Made by a program: the position numbers and the translations under genes. DNA of 64,000 bases from Lentzea sp. NEAU-D7. Its GTDB lineage: Bacteria > Actinomycetota > Actinomycetes > Mycobacteriales > Pseudonocardiaceae. Positions 44,212 through 52,782 of this stretch are shown here, piece by piece; position 1 is the first letter of the stretch; each line of letters starts with the position of its first letter. A model generated the notes under the pieces. That model was given only the letters and a program-made list of their open reading frames with translations. It did no database searches and was not told the origin of the DNA. The stretch spans positions 1-64,000 of the forward strand of contig NZ_JAPJDL010000016.1 of NCBI RefSeq assembly GCF_026242055.1. The letters run 5' to 3'.

Positions 44212-44268
44212 TGCGGAAGCGGAGGGATTTGAACCCCCGGACGGTTGCCCGTCTCCCGCTTTCAAGGC
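44212..44268. other. Right attachment site within tRNA-Ser
   Basis: The 57-bp repeat identical to 32236-32292. It covers the 3' end through the anticodon arm of tRNA-Ser, so integration leaves the tRNA intact, the standard strategy of tRNA-targeting integrases. Confidence 0.95.
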
Positions 44269-44298
44269 GGGTGCATTCGGCCGCTCTGCCACGCTTCC
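44214..44298 (-). tRNA. tRNA-Ser (anticodon UGA)
   Basis: On the minus strand the 85-base gene starts GGAAGCG and pairs with CGCTTCC before a G discriminator. The anticodon loop reads CTTGAAA (UGA), there is a class II long variable arm (GACGGGCAACCGTC), and the T-loop is GTTCAAATC. CCA is not encoded. It is the integration target of the AICE. Confidence 0.97.
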
Positions 44299-44325
44299 AC
44301 GACGCCAGGAGCGTCGGCACAAAGC

Positions 44326-44802
44326 CTAGCCGTTCGACTCCCGCAGGTGTGTCATGACCCGGTCGAACACCTTGGCCAGCACCTCGCCCTCCTCGGGCGT
44401 GAGCAGGTCGACGATGTGTTCCCGCACGCCACGCAGGTGCGTCGGCGCGGCCGAGACGAGCTGCGCCATGCCCTTCTGCGTGAGTTCGGCCAGCACGCCG
44501 CGGCCGTCCTCGGTGCACTCGCGGCGGGACACCAGGCCTGCCTTCTCCATGCGCGCGACCTGGTGTGAGACGCGCGACTTCGAGGAGGCGACGTCCTCGG
44601 CGAGCTGGGTCATGCGCATGCGCTGGTTCGGCTGTTCGGACAGGCGCACGAGGATCTCGTAGTCCGCCAGTGACACTCCGTGGGTGTCCTGCAGCTCTCG
44701 GTGCAGGCGGTCCATGAGCATGGAGGAACCGTTCACGTAGGTGCGCCACGCGCGCATCTCGCCCTCGTCGAGCCAGTGCGGCTCCTGCTCACTTGGTGTC
44801 AC
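44326..44802 (-). CDS. MarR-family transcriptional regulator
   Basis: A 158-residue winged-helix regulator: SLADYEILVRLSEQPNQRMRMTQLAEDVASSKSRVSHQVARMEKAGLVSRRECTEDGRGVLAELTQKG carries the MarR recognition helix and the D-x-R-G wing. The GTG at 44802 is preferred, since there is no sensible coding sequence upstream. It is divergent from the nucleotidase gene with a 118-bp region between, which may contain its operator. The ligand is unknown. Confidence 0.9.
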   Translation of the reverse strand: MTPSEQEPHWLDEGEMRAWRTYVNGSSMLMDRLHRELQDTHGVSLADYEILVRLSEQPNQRMRMTQLAEDVASSKSRVSHQVARMEKAGLVSRRECTEDGRGVLAELTQKGMAQLVSAAPTHLRGVREHIVDLLTPEEGEVLAKVFDRVMTHLRESNG

Positions 44803-44920
44803 GGGAACAAGGTTAGTCCTGAGCATGACGATCCAGTCATTGCTCTGGAAAACGTGGCGATCGGAAGGCAGACTCCTGCGCCGTACACGCGCGTTAACCA
44901 AGCCTTGAAAGGCTCCATCC

Positions 44921-46633
44921 ATGAGTTCGTTCAGACGGCTTTCCGTTCTGGCGATCACCGCCGCCGCGGCCACTGTCATCAGCGCTACCGGGCCTGCCCA
45001 GGCCGATGTCCAGTCACTGCGCGGTCGGGGCACGGTTGACGTGCGCCTGATCGGCATCAACGACCTGCACGGCAACCTCGAGCCGCCTACCGGGTCGTCC
45101 GGGCGCGTCATCCTGCCGGACGGCACGACCGTCGACGCCGGTGGTGCCGCGTTCAACGCCACGCACATCAAGAACCTCCAGAAGGAGGTCAGGAACTCCG
45201 TCATCGTCGGGCAGGGCGACCTGATCGGCGGCTCGCCGCTGGTGTCCGCGCTGTTCCACGACGAGCCGACGATCGAGGTGCTCAACGAGGTCGGCATGGA
45301 CACGACCGCGGCGGGCAACCACGAGTTCGACGAGGGCTACAAGGAGCTCCTGCGGATCCAGCGCGGTGGGTGCCACCCGGTGGACGGCTGCCAGTTCCGC
45401 GACGAGTACAAGGGCGCGAAGTTCCCGATCCTCGGCGCGAACGTCACGCACGCGAAGTCCGGGCTGCCGGCTCTTCCGCCGTTCTGGGTGGAGATCCGCG
45501 ACGGGATGCCGATCGGTTTCATCGGCATGCCGCTCAAGGACGTGCCGATCCTGGTCGACCCGAACGGCATCAAGGACATCAAGTTCGGTGACGAGGTCAA
45601 GGCGGCCAACAAGTACGCCAACCTCCTCGACGCCATCGGCGTCAAGTCGATCGTCCTGCTCGTGCACCAGGGCGACCAGGTGACGTCGACCGGTGGCGGG
45701 CCCAACGCGTGCAACGTGTCGCCGGAGAACCCCGGCAGCTACATCGCCACCAACGTCAGCCCGAAGATCGACGCGGTCTTCTCGGGCCACAGCCACCAGC
45801 ACTACAACTGCGTGGTCAAGGACCCGGCCGGCAACCCGCGGCCGTTCATCGAGGGCCTGGCGTTCGGGCGCGAGCTCAGCGTCGTCGACCTGAAGATCGA
45901 CCGCCGGACGCGCGACGTCGTCCGCGGCGAGACGAAGGCCGAGAACAAGATCGTCACGCGCACCGTCACGCCGGACCCGGTGATCCAGTCCGTGATCGAC
46001 CTGGCCAAGGCGAAGTCCGGCCCGATCGCGAACCGGCCGATCGGCTCGATCGGCGCGGACATCGTCCGGGCCGCGTCCGCCTCCGGTGACTCCCCGCTGG
46101 GCAACCTGATCGCCGACTCCCAGCTCGAGGCCACCAAGGCCAACGGTGCCGTGGTCGCGCTGATGAACCCCGGTGGCGTGCGCGCCGACCTCACCTACGC
46201 GCCGAAGGGCACCGAGGGCGCCGGCGTGGTGACGTACGACGAGGCGTTCACGGTTCAGCCGTTCAGCAACATCCTGCAGACCGTCACGTTGTCCGGCACG
46301 CAGATCAAGAACGCCCTGGAGCAGCAGTTCACCGCGACCAGGAAGATCATCCTGCAGCCGTCGGCGGGCTTCACGTACTCGTGGTCGGCCTCCGCGCCGT
46401 TCGGTTCGAAGATCTCCGACATCAAGATCGCCGGTGTCGCCGTCGACCCGAACGCGAAGTACCGCGTGACGATCAACAGCTTCCTGCAGGGCGGCGGTGA
46501 CGGTTTCCCCGAGTTCACCCTGGGCACCGAGATCACCGGTGGCGGCATCGACCTCGACGGGTTCGCCGCCTACCTCTCGACGCACCCGAACCAGCTGCCC
46601 CCGGCGACCGGCCGGATCACGCAGCTGCCGTAA
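44921..46633 (+). CDS. Secreted 5'-nucleotidase/metallophosphatase (UshA/NadN-like)
   Basis: The 570-residue protein has a signal peptide (LSVLAITAAAATVISATGPAQA) and an N-terminal calcineurin-like domain with INDLHGNLEP, GQGDLIGGSP, AAGNHEFDEG, VLLVHQGD and SGHSHQHYNC. The C-terminal 5'-nucleotidase domain has SPLGNLIADSQLEATKAN, NPGGVRADL and the substrate-stacking region YSWSASAPFGSKI. It dephosphorylates extracellular nucleotides or related phosphoesters. No sortase motif or lipobox, so released or wall-associated. Followed by a strong terminator. Confidence 0.93.
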   Translation: MSSFRRLSVLAITAAAATVISATGPAQADVQSLRGRGTVDVRLIGINDLHGNLEPPTGSSGRVILPDGTTVDAGGAAFNATHIKNLQKEVRNSVIVGQGDLIGGSPLVSALFHDEPTIEVLNEVGMDTTAAGNHEFDEGYKELLRIQRGGCHPVDGCQFRDEYKGAKFPILGANVTHAKSGLPALPPFWVEIRDGMPIGFIGMPLKDVPILVDPNGIKDIKFGDEVKAANKYANLLDAIGVKSIVLLVHQGDQVTSTGGGPNACNVSPENPGSYIATNVSPKIDAVFSGHSHQHYNCVVKDPAGNPRPFIEGLAFGRELSVVDLKIDRRTRDVVRGETKAENKIVTRTVTPDPVIQSVIDLAKAKSGPIANRPIGSIGADIVRAASASGDSPLGNLIADSQLEATKANGAVVALMNPGGVRADLTYAPKGTEGAGVVTYDEAFTVQPFSNILQTVTLSGTQIKNALEQQFTATRKIILQPSAGFTYSWSASAPFGSKISDIKIAGVAVDPNAKYRVTINSFLQGGGDGFPEFTLGTEITGGGIDLDGFAAYLSTHPNQLPPATGRITQLP

Positions 46634-46650
46634 CCGCGGAACGCAGTTGA

Positions 46651-46686
46651 AGGCCATCCCGGCGACCCAGGTCGCCGGGATGGCCT
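46651..46686 (+). terminator. Rho-independent terminator
   Basis: A perfect 16-bp stem (46651-46666 with 46671-46686), CCAG loop, and a run of T immediately after, 17 bases beyond the nucleotidase stop. Confidence 0.93.
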
Positions 46687-46730
46687 TTTCCGTGTGACGC
46701 GTTGCTCCATTTGATCTAGGGTGAGGGCCG

Positions 46731-47303
46731 ATGTCCTGGTTGCGTCGGTTCCTGCTGCTCGCCGGTCTGGTGACCGGTGCCTGGCTGCTGGGCGGCGCGG
46801 GCGAGGCGAACGCCGACGTGCGGGTCGAGATCGACCAGCTCGAGATCGAGGTCGAGCTCCCCGTCGCGGACATCGGCCTCAGGATCGACACCACACCACC
46901 GCGGCAGCCCGACGCGCCCGTCCCGCCGAAGCCGGCACCGCGCGTCGAGGTTCCCGAAGCCGTGCCCGTGACGCCCGCGGTCCCGGCGGTGGAAGCACCC
47001 GCGCAGGCGGAGGTGCCCCGGCAGCACGCATCTCCTGAGCCGCTGCCGCAGCCGACGACGACAACGCGGCCCACGAACCCCGAGCCGGTGACCCCGCAAC
47101 CGCGACCGCAAGCCGAGCAGCCGATCTCCGGCGCGCTCCCGCAGAGCGGCGCGGGGGCGTCGGCGGGCAGCCTCCAGATTCCGGCGGGCACGTTGCCGAA
47201 CGCGGTGCGGCCGCCCACCACCACAGCGTCTCTGGTCAGCACCGAACAGCAGGACGTGCCGCGCATCGTGCGCGTGGAGGAGCCGACGTTCTCCCCTGAT
47301 TGA
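46731..47303 (+). CDS. Secreted Pro-rich protein of unknown function
   Basis: A 190-residue protein with a signal peptide (FLLLAGLVTGAWLLGGAGEANA) followed by a short acidic segment (DVRVEIDQLEIEVELPVADIG) and a long Pro/Ala/Thr-rich low-complexity tail. No cell-wall sorting signal is visible. The acidic segment resembles the start of a beta-strand repeat. It may be a cell-wall-spanning linker protein expressed with the chaplin-like gene 54 bp downstream. Function unknown. Confidence 0.7.
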   Translation: MSWLRRFLLLAGLVTGAWLLGGAGEANADVRVEIDQLEIEVELPVADIGLRIDTTPPRQPDAPVPPKPAPRVEVPEAVPVTPAVPAVEAPAQAEVPRQHASPEPLPQPTTTTRPTNPEPVTPQPRPQAEQPISGALPQSGAGASAGSLQIPAGTLPNAVRPPTTTASLVSTEQQDVPRIVRVEEPTFSPD

Positions 47304-47357
47304 TCCGCGGGTGCCGCACGCAGCACAGGGATCCGTCACTCTCCAGGGAGAACAGTC

Positions 47358-48131
47358 ATGCGCAAGAACCTGAACCGCACCATGTCCGCGGCCCTCCTGA
47401 CCGGTGGCCTGATGGTCGCGACCGCCGGCTGGGCACAGGCCGTCCCGGTGCCGCTCGACGTCGACGAAGAGGTCCGCGTCGGCAACATCGTCAGCGTCCC
47501 GGTCAAGGTCTGCGGCAACGCGATCAACGTGCTCGGCAACAGCGACGCTACGTGCGACGAGAAGCCCGCCGCGCGCACCCAGGCCGACCAGGCACTCGTC
47601 TCCGCGCCCGTCACGGTCTGCGGCAACTCGGTCGGCGTCGCCGGCGGCGGCAACGGCAGCTGCGGCCAGACGAAGCCCGAGGAGCCCAACGGCACCGTCG
47701 AGGCTCCCATCACCGTCTGCGGCACCGCTGCGGGCGTGCTCGGCACGGCGAGCGGCGACTGCGGCAAGACCGAGACCCCCGAGCAGCCGGAACAGCCGGA
47801 GCAGCCGGGCGAGAACCCGGAGCAGCCGGGCGAGAACCCGGAGCAGCCCGGTGAGAACCCCGGCAACGAGACCCCGGGCACCGAGAACCCCGGCAACGGC
47901 AACCCCGGCGGCGACAACGGCGGCGACAACTCCGGCAGCGGCACCACGGGCGACGACTCCGGCGCCGGCACCCCGCAGACCGGCGACAAGGCCTCGCGGC
48001 ACGCCTCGGCGGTCATCCCGAACCTGTCGAGGACCGGCGCCGACCCGCTCGAATTCCTGCTGGCGGGTCTCGGACTGATGACCGCGGGCGTCATGGCCCG
48101 CCGCGGCGCGCGGCGCGCCACCAAGGCCTGA
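47358..48131 (+). CDS. Long chaplin-like surface protein with sortase signal
   Basis: The 257-residue protein has a signal peptide ending AGWAQA and three chaplin-like repeats (VGNIVSVPVKVCGNAINVLG, SAPVTVCGNSVGVAGG, EAPITVCGTAAGVLG), each with a Cys pair. A Glu-Gln-Pro/Asn-Gly repeat linker follows, then a C-terminal LSRTG motif with hydrophobic helix and RRGARRATKA tail, the layout of a sortase substrate. Long chaplins of Streptomyces coat aerial hyphae and are anchored by class E sortase at LAxTG. LSRTG is slightly off-consensus. The repeats are shorter and more Gly-rich than Streptomyces chaplins. Confidence 0.82.
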   Translation: MRKNLNRTMSAALLTGGLMVATAGWAQAVPVPLDVDEEVRVGNIVSVPVKVCGNAINVLGNSDATCDEKPAARTQADQALVSAPVTVCGNSVGVAGGGNGSCGQTKPEEPNGTVEAPITVCGTAAGVLGTASGDCGKTETPEQPEQPEQPGENPEQPGENPEQPGENPGNETPGTENPGNGNPGGDNGGDNSGSGTTGDDSGAGTPQTGDKASRHASAVIPNLSRTGADPLEFLLAGLGLMTAGVMARRGARRATKA

Positions 48132-48154
48132 TCAAATATCTGATCGTTTTTTCC

Positions 48155-48191
48155 CAATCGCCCGGCGAGAGATTCTCTCGCCGGGCGATTG
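48155..48191 (+). terminator. Strong hairpin after chaplin-like gene
   Basis: A perfect 16-bp stem (48155-48170 with 48176-48191) and GATTC loop, 24 bases beyond the stop. A T6 run precedes rather than follows it. Confidence 0.75.
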
Positions 48192-48703
48192 CTGTCCGCA
48201 GTGTCGATCTCCGCAGGTCACCCGTCCGACTTCACCAATTCAGGTTTGGCGTGAGGTGTTGAGAAATGCGGCGATCAAGCGCATAGTCGATAACGAGCTG
48301 GCAACCGGTAGGTGAATGAAACTGACCACCCGGTGGCCACGCCCAGAAGGGGTAGGTGGTGCTGTGCAGGTATCTCCTCGCTGTGGCGAAACGCGGTCTG
48401 TCGCATCCCCGCGAGCGGATCGGACGTGAACGGTCCGAGCGCGACTGCGTAGCGACGGACACGAGGTTTCGGGTGCCCAGGCGCCATCAGGCGTCGCTCG
48501 GCGCACTTCGACGCTGTTGAGCTCGGCTTCGGTGTCGTCTCATGGCGTCACCGGCTGAGCGCCACGCCAACCTTCGTGGGCCGTAGTCGTCACTTCCAAA
48601 TGGGAAAGCCTTGGTGCGGTGCCCCGACGTCGGGCTCCGCACCAAGGCATGTTTCGTGCTTTATCGTTTGCGGCACCCATGGGGTCCTTGGCAGGAGGAT
48701 GCG
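48192..48703. other. Gene-free stretch with a second hairpin
   Basis: About 510 bp between the chaplin terminator and the metalloprotease gene. Short open frames on the minus strand lack start signals and recognisable products, and base use is less biased than in the genes around. The only structure I see is the hairpin at 48608-48648. Confidence 0.55.
48608..48648. promoter_or_regulatory. Large hairpin in the metalloprotease leader
   Basis: A 12-bp outer stem (48608-48619 with 48637-48648) encloses an inner palindrome CCCGACGTCGGG, 55 bp before the GTG start. It may be an upstream terminator or a leader structure controlling the gene. Confidence 0.5.
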
Positions 48704-49600
48704 GTGCAGTTCAACGAAGGCGCGGAACTCGACACTTCTCAGGTTTCGGACCAACGAGGCTCAGGCGGCAGGGTCGCGGGCGTCGGTGGCGGCCTCGGCG
48801 TGGTCGGCCTGATCATCTACTTCCTGTTCCAGCAGTTCACCGGCATCCAGCTGCCCGCGGGCGGGCTGGAGGGCCTGGGCAACAACACCCAGGTCGAGTC
48901 CGGCCAGCTGCTCGACAAGTGCAAGACGGGAGCCGACGCGAACCGCGACAGCGACTGCAGGGTCCTGGCCACGATCAACTCGATCCAGGCCTTCTGGACC
49001 GACCAGTTCGCCCGCTCGGGCAACACCTACCAGGTCACCAAGACCAACTTCTTCCGCAACAGCGTGAACACCCGCTGCGGCAACGCCACCTCCGCGGTCG
49101 GCCCGTTCTACTGCCCCGCGGACTCCCAGGTGTACATCGACCTGGACTTCTTCAACGAGCTGCGCACCAAGTTCGGTGCGACCGGCGGCCCGTTCGTCGA
49201 GGCCTACGTGCTCGCCCACGAGTACGGCCACCACGTGCAGAACCTGCTCGGCACGTCCGACCGGGTCGGCCGGGAGACCGGTCCCACCTCGGGTTCGGTG
49301 CGCCTCGAACTGCAGGCCGACTGCTACGCGGGCGCCTGGGGCAAGGCCGCGACGACCGTCCCGTCGGCCAACGGACAGCCCTTGATCTCGAACATCACCC
49401 AGGAAGACGTGGACGCCGCCCTCGACGCGGCGGCGCGCATCGGTGACGACTTCATCCAGAGCGAGCTCGGCGGCGGGCGGGTCGACACGACCCAGTTCAG
49501 CCACGGCAGCTCGGAGCAGCGGAAGAAGTGGTTCACGACCGGGTTGCAGACGGGCGACCCCGCCCGCTGCAACACGTTCGACACGAACAACCTGGGCTAA
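48704..49600 (+). CDS. Neutral zinc metallopeptidase (YpfJ-like)
   Basis: A 298-residue membrane-anchored protein with a Gly-rich N-terminal transmembrane segment (VGGGLGVVGLIIYFLF, residues ~28-43), TKTNFFRNSVNTRCGNAT and QVYIDLDFFNELRTKFGA, then the zinc motif VLAHEYGHHVQNLLG (His172 and His176 region) and RLELQADCYAGAWG with the third ligand Glu. The catalytic domain is expected outside the membrane; substrates are unknown. GTG start with AGGAGG six bases upstream. Its stop overlaps that of the convergent M28 gene. Confidence 0.92.
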   Translation: MQFNEGAELDTSQVSDQRGSGGRVAGVGGGLGVVGLIIYFLFQQFTGIQLPAGGLEGLGNNTQVESGQLLDKCKTGADANRDSDCRVLATINSIQAFWTDQFARSGNTYQVTKTNFFRNSVNTRCGNATSAVGPFYCPADSQVYIDLDFFNELRTKFGATGGPFVEAYVLAHEYGHHVQNLLGTSDRVGRETGPTSGSVRLELQADCYAGAWGKAATTVPSANGQPLISNITQEDVDAALDAAARIGDDFIQSELGGGRVDTTQFSHGSSEQRKKWFTTGLQTGDPARCNTFDTNNLG

Positions 49601-51008
49601 CGCAGAGCGGCCCGTTCCTGCCGGGACGGGACGCCGTTCACGCCCTCGGTGGTGACGGCGTACGAGGCGATGACGTGGGCCGCGGCGGCGACGTGGGCCG
49701 CGGCGGCGACGTTGCGGCCCAGCGCCTCGCGGTTGATGTTGCCGAGGTGGTCGCACGCGCGGTGGTAGCAGGGGTCCATCTCCATGCCCGCCGTGCCGCC
49801 CCACTTCGCGGCCTGCGCTTCGGTCTTGACCTCGCCGCCGCCGGAGATGATGCCGCCCGCCGGGATGCCGAGCGCGGTGAACGAGCCGTAGTCGCTGGCG
49901 CCCCGGACGTTCAGACCCTCGGGACCGAGGCCGCGGGCCGTGTAGAAGTCGCTGAACGCCTTCTCGACGTGCTTCGACCCGTGGGGCAGGCCGGGGTCGT
50001 TGTAGACGAAGTAGCCGGGGTTCGGCGAGCCGACCATGTCGAAGTTCAGGTACAGCGCGATGTCGAGCTGCTGCTCGAACGACAGCGCCGAGGCGTAGGC
50101 GCGCGACCCGATCAGACCGGCCTCCTCCGCGCCCCACCACGTGAAGCGCACGGCGTTGGGCAGCTTGGGCCGGGAGCCCATCTTCAGCGCCACTTCGAGC
50201 AGGGCGGCAGACCCGGAGCCGTTGTCGTTCATGCCCGGTCCCGCGTCGACGCTGTCGAGGTGCGCTCCCGCCACGACCACGTTGTCCTTGCGGCCCGTGC
50301 GGGTCTGGGCGACGACGTTGCGGTCGAGGTGGACCTCGTCGTGGTGGCGCAGTCGAGCGTGACGGACTGGCCGGCCAGCGCGGCGAGCGCCGTGCCGTCG
50401 GCCTTCGAGGTGCTGCCGCCCGGGATCGTGCCGGGGATGCGCAGGTCGAGGTGGCCGTCGACGTTGTTGGAGATGATCACGGCCGCCGCGCCCGCGTTCA
50501 CCGCGTTGGCGTACTTGGTGACGAACGTGCAGGTACCGCGCCGGATCAGCGCGACGGAGCCCTTGAAGTCCTGCCCGGCGAAGTCACCCGCCTCGCAGCC
50601 GGGCGTGCCGTCCTCGGGCACGACCCGCAACGGTGCGGTGAGGCCGCCGTCCGGGGTGTTCGGGGTGTCGCCGAACGGCACGAGCTCGTGCGCGGCGCCG
50701 CCGACCGTCGCCCGGCCCGCGTCGTCGATCTTCCGCCTGACCTCGAACTCCGGTGTGGTCACGTCGAACCCGGCCTCGCGCAGCCGTCCGGCCACGTAGT
50801 CGACGCTGGCCGCGTAACCGGTGGTCGTCGCGGCCCGGTTGCCGCCGTGGGTGTCGGCGATGCGCTGGAACGCGATCAGGTGGCGTTGGGCGCCGTCCGC
50901 GCTCACCCGTGCGGAGAGGTCGCGGGCGGGGTCGGTGGCTGCGCTCGCTGTGGAGCCGAGCAGCACCAGGGACGAGGCCAGGGCTGTTACCGCGGTGATG
51001 GCACGCAT
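49597..51008 (-). pseudogene. Secreted M28 peptidase interrupted by a single-base frameshift
   Basis: Two overlapping frames together encode one M28 aminopeptidase paralogous to 30193-31704. The first (51008 down to about 50350) gives a signal peptide (VTALASSLVLLGSTASA) and PA domain ([20 protein letters not shown]). The second (about 50350 to 49597) gives the peptidase core with AGAHLDS, NDNGSGS, WGAEEAG, NFDMVGS and CYHRACDH, all zinc ligands present. The frames join at a missing base near 50350: restoring one C gives D-L-R-H-H where the intact paralogue has D-M-R-F-H. It is either a recent pseudogene or a sequencing error. An 18-bp unit is duplicated near 49678-49713 (AAAAHV twice). Confidence 0.85.
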
Positions 51009-51064
51009 GACCTCGACCTTGGCCCAGGTGGTCGTGAGAGCGCTACCACCTGGGCCAGGTGAGA

Positions 51065-51772
51065 TCAGCGGCGTGCCACGGCCAGCAACCGGTGGCTGCC
51101 GACCTCGAACGCACCGCCGTCGGTGTCGCCGAACAGTTCCACCGACGAGAACCCGGCGTCGTTCAGCATCCGGGTCAGCTCGCCGGCCGTGTAGACGTGC
51201 TGCACACAGGCCGACCGCTGCGTCCGCTCACCGTCGGTGAACGTGAAGTCGATCAGCAGACGAGCCGACGCCACGTCGTAGGTGTTGACGGCGACCATGT
51301 CGACGCCGCCCGCGGACATCCGGATCTCGCCCGGCAACGAGGGCAGCAACGCCTCGGCCGCGCAGCCGTAGTCGATGACCAGCACCGGCGCGGCCGCGGC
51401 CAGATCGGCCAGGAACCGCTGCGAACCGGCGTGGTCGAGGTAGCCGAAGCTGTTGCCCAGGCACACGGCCAGGTCGGCCGTCACGCCGAACGAGCCCAGC
51501 GCCGCCAGGTCGCCCTGCCGCCAGTCGAGCGAGGGAGCCAGCGCACGGGCGTGTGCGATGGCCTCGTCCGAGATGTCGATGCCGGTGACCGCGTAGCCGC
51601 GGCGAGCCAGCTCGATGCTGTGCCTGCCGCTGCCGCACGGCGCGTCCAGCACCCGCGGGCCGGTGCCGAGACCGACGAGGAAGTCGACCTCGGCAGAGGT
51701 CTGCGCAGGCTGGACCGCACCGCGCCAGAAGCCGTTGGCGAGATCGGTGAAGAAAGAGGTGTACCAAGTCAA
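51065..51772 (-). CDS. Class I SAM-dependent methyltransferase
   Basis: The 235-residue methyltransferase begins MTWYTSFFTDLANGFWRGAV, with SAM motif RVLDAPCGSGRHSIELARRG, post-I TGIDISDEAIAHA and LAVCLGNSFGYLDHAG. These are features of small-molecule/biotin-synthesis-like class I methyltransferases. Substrate unknown. TTG start at 51772 with AGGAG seven bases upstream; longer frames reach 51904 but lack homologous-looking sequence. Stands alone. Confidence 0.82.
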   Translation of the reverse strand: MTWYTSFFTDLANGFWRGAVQPAQTSAEVDFLVGLGTGPRVLDAPCGSGRHSIELARRGYAVTGIDISDEAIAHARALAPSLDWRQGDLAALGSFGVTADLAVCLGNSFGYLDHAGSQRFLADLAAAAPVLVIDYGCAAEALLPSLPGEIRMSAGGVDMVAVNTYDVASARLLIDFTFTDGERTQRSACVQHVYTAGELTRMLNDAGFSSVELFGDTDGGAFEVGSHRLLAVARR

Positions 51773-51929
51773 GGTGGTGCTCCTGGTGATCGCGAGAAGA
51801 AGAACGCGAGAGTCACCGGGTACTGCGAAGGCACCCGGTGTGTCCGGGGCTGCCCATGGCATCGACCTTGTCTCTGAGAACGCCTGAAGGCACCACTCAA
51901 CCACGCCGGGGGCGGAAGAGGACAGCGAT

Positions 51930-52340
51930 TTACGGCTGGGTGCGCGGCGAGGAGAAGCGGATCATGTTGCCCGACGGGTCGCGGAACGCGCAGTCGCGCA
52001 CGCCGTAGAACTGGTCGATCGGCTCCTGCAGCACCTCGGCACCGGCCGCACGCACCTGCTCGAACTTCGCGTCCACGTCGTCGATCTCGAAGATGACGCC
52101 GAGCAGCGATCCCTTGGCCAGCAACGCGTGCAGCGTCTCGTAGTCGGTCGGCGGAGCGGGCGGCCCGATGTGCGACAGGCCGATCTCGACGCCGGGCTGC
52201 TCGGCGGGGCCGACGGTGAGCCAGCGGTAACCGTCCTCGATGGTGGCGTCCGTGCGCACTTCGAGCCCCACGACGTCGCGGTAGAACTTCAGCGCGACGT
52301 CCTGGTCGTGGACGAAGAGGAACGTGTGCGAAAGCTTCAT
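51930..52340 (-). CDS. VOC-family glyoxalase/dioxygenase-like protein
   Basis: A 136-residue vicinal-oxygen-chelate protein: MKLSHTFLFVHDQDVALKFYRDVVGLEVRTDA and DQFYGVRDCAFRDPSGNMIRFSSP show the paired beta-alpha-beta-beta-beta units. It could bind metal through His and Glu, or be an antibiotic- or stress-binding protein. The gene is 10 bp downstream of an AraC-type regulator, a frequent actinobacterial pair in which the regulator controls the VOC protein. Confidence 0.9.
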   Translation of the reverse strand: MKLSHTFLFVHDQDVALKFYRDVVGLEVRTDATIEDGYRWLTVGPAEQPGVEIGLSHIGPPAPPTDYETLHALLAKGSLLGVIFEIDDVDAKFEQVRAAGAEVLQEPIDQFYGVRDCAFRDPSGNMIRFSSPRTQP

Positions 52341-52350
52341 GGGCGAAACC

Positions 52351-52782
52351 CTAGGCACGAGGTGAACGGGTCGCTTCTCGAAATCTGCTCGGCCGCGTCA
52401 GGCCCATCAAATGGCATCCCGGCACCCCGGCCAGCGCGTCGTGTGCGCATGCCCGGTAGGCCGACGGCGTTTCCCCGACCAGTTCCGTGAACCGCGCGGA
52501 GAACGAGCCGAGCGAGGTGCAGCCGACCTCGACGCACACCTCGGTCACGGACATCGTTCCCAGGCGCAGCAACGCCTTCGCCCGTTCGATCCGCCGAGTC
52601 ATCAGGTAGCCGTACGGGGTCTCGCCGTACGCGACGCGGAACTGGCGGGCGAAGTGCGACGGTGACATCAGCGCGGCACGGGCCATCGCGGGCACGTCCA
52701 GTGGCCGCGCGTACTCGCGGTCCATCAGGTCACGTGCCCGGCGCAGGTGCGCGAGGTCCTCCGGCGTCACGCGGACCAGCAT
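52351..52782 (-). CDS. AraC-family transcriptional regulator (HTH only)
   Basis: A 143-residue protein consisting almost entirely of the double-HTH domain: LDVPAMARAALMSPSHFARQFRVAYGETPYGYLMTRRIERAKALLR and VCVEVGCTSLGSFSARFTELVGETPSAYR. No separate ligand-binding domain, as in SoxS-like members. ATG at 52782. Probably regulates the VOC gene 10 bp downstream. Confidence 0.9.
   Translation of the reverse strand: MLVRVTPEDLAHLRRARDLMDREYARPLDVPAMARAALMSPSHFARQFRVAYGETPYGYLMTRRIERAKALLRLGTMSVTEVCVEVGCTSLGSFSARFTELVGETPSAYRACAHDALAGVPGCHLMGLTRPSRFREATRSPRA

Larger units (their letters stand above)
32236..44268. mobile_element. Integrated AICE (pSAM2-like) in tRNA-Ser(UGA), about 12 kb
   Basis: A perfect 57-bp direct repeat (32236-32292 and 44212-44268) bounds the element. 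The right copy is the 3' part of an intact tRNA-Ser. Between them are the hallmarks of an actinomycete integrative and conjugative element: tyrosine integrase and excisionase beside the tRNA, RepSA-type initiator, single FtsK-like transfer ATPase, small accessory genes, a Pra-like activator and a divergent GntR repressor. Cargo at the distal end is a HAD phosphatase and a NACHT NTPase. All core genes are intact, so it could still excise, replicate as a circle and transfer double-stranded DNA between mycelia; activity is inferred. Confidence 0.95.

Noticed and set aside
47780-47865. CRISPR-like or tandem DNA repeat
   Set aside because: The 24-bp units encode the Glu-Gln-Pro-Gly-Glu-Asn linker of the chaplin-like protein; no spacers.
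48232-48506. Short minus-strand genes in the 48.2-48.5 kb gap
   Set aside because: Three overlapping frames, none with a ribosome-binding site, codon bias or recognisable product.
49678-49713. 18-bp tandem duplication as a regulatory repeat
   Set aside because: It lies inside the M28 coding frame and merely duplicates six residues (AAAAHV).
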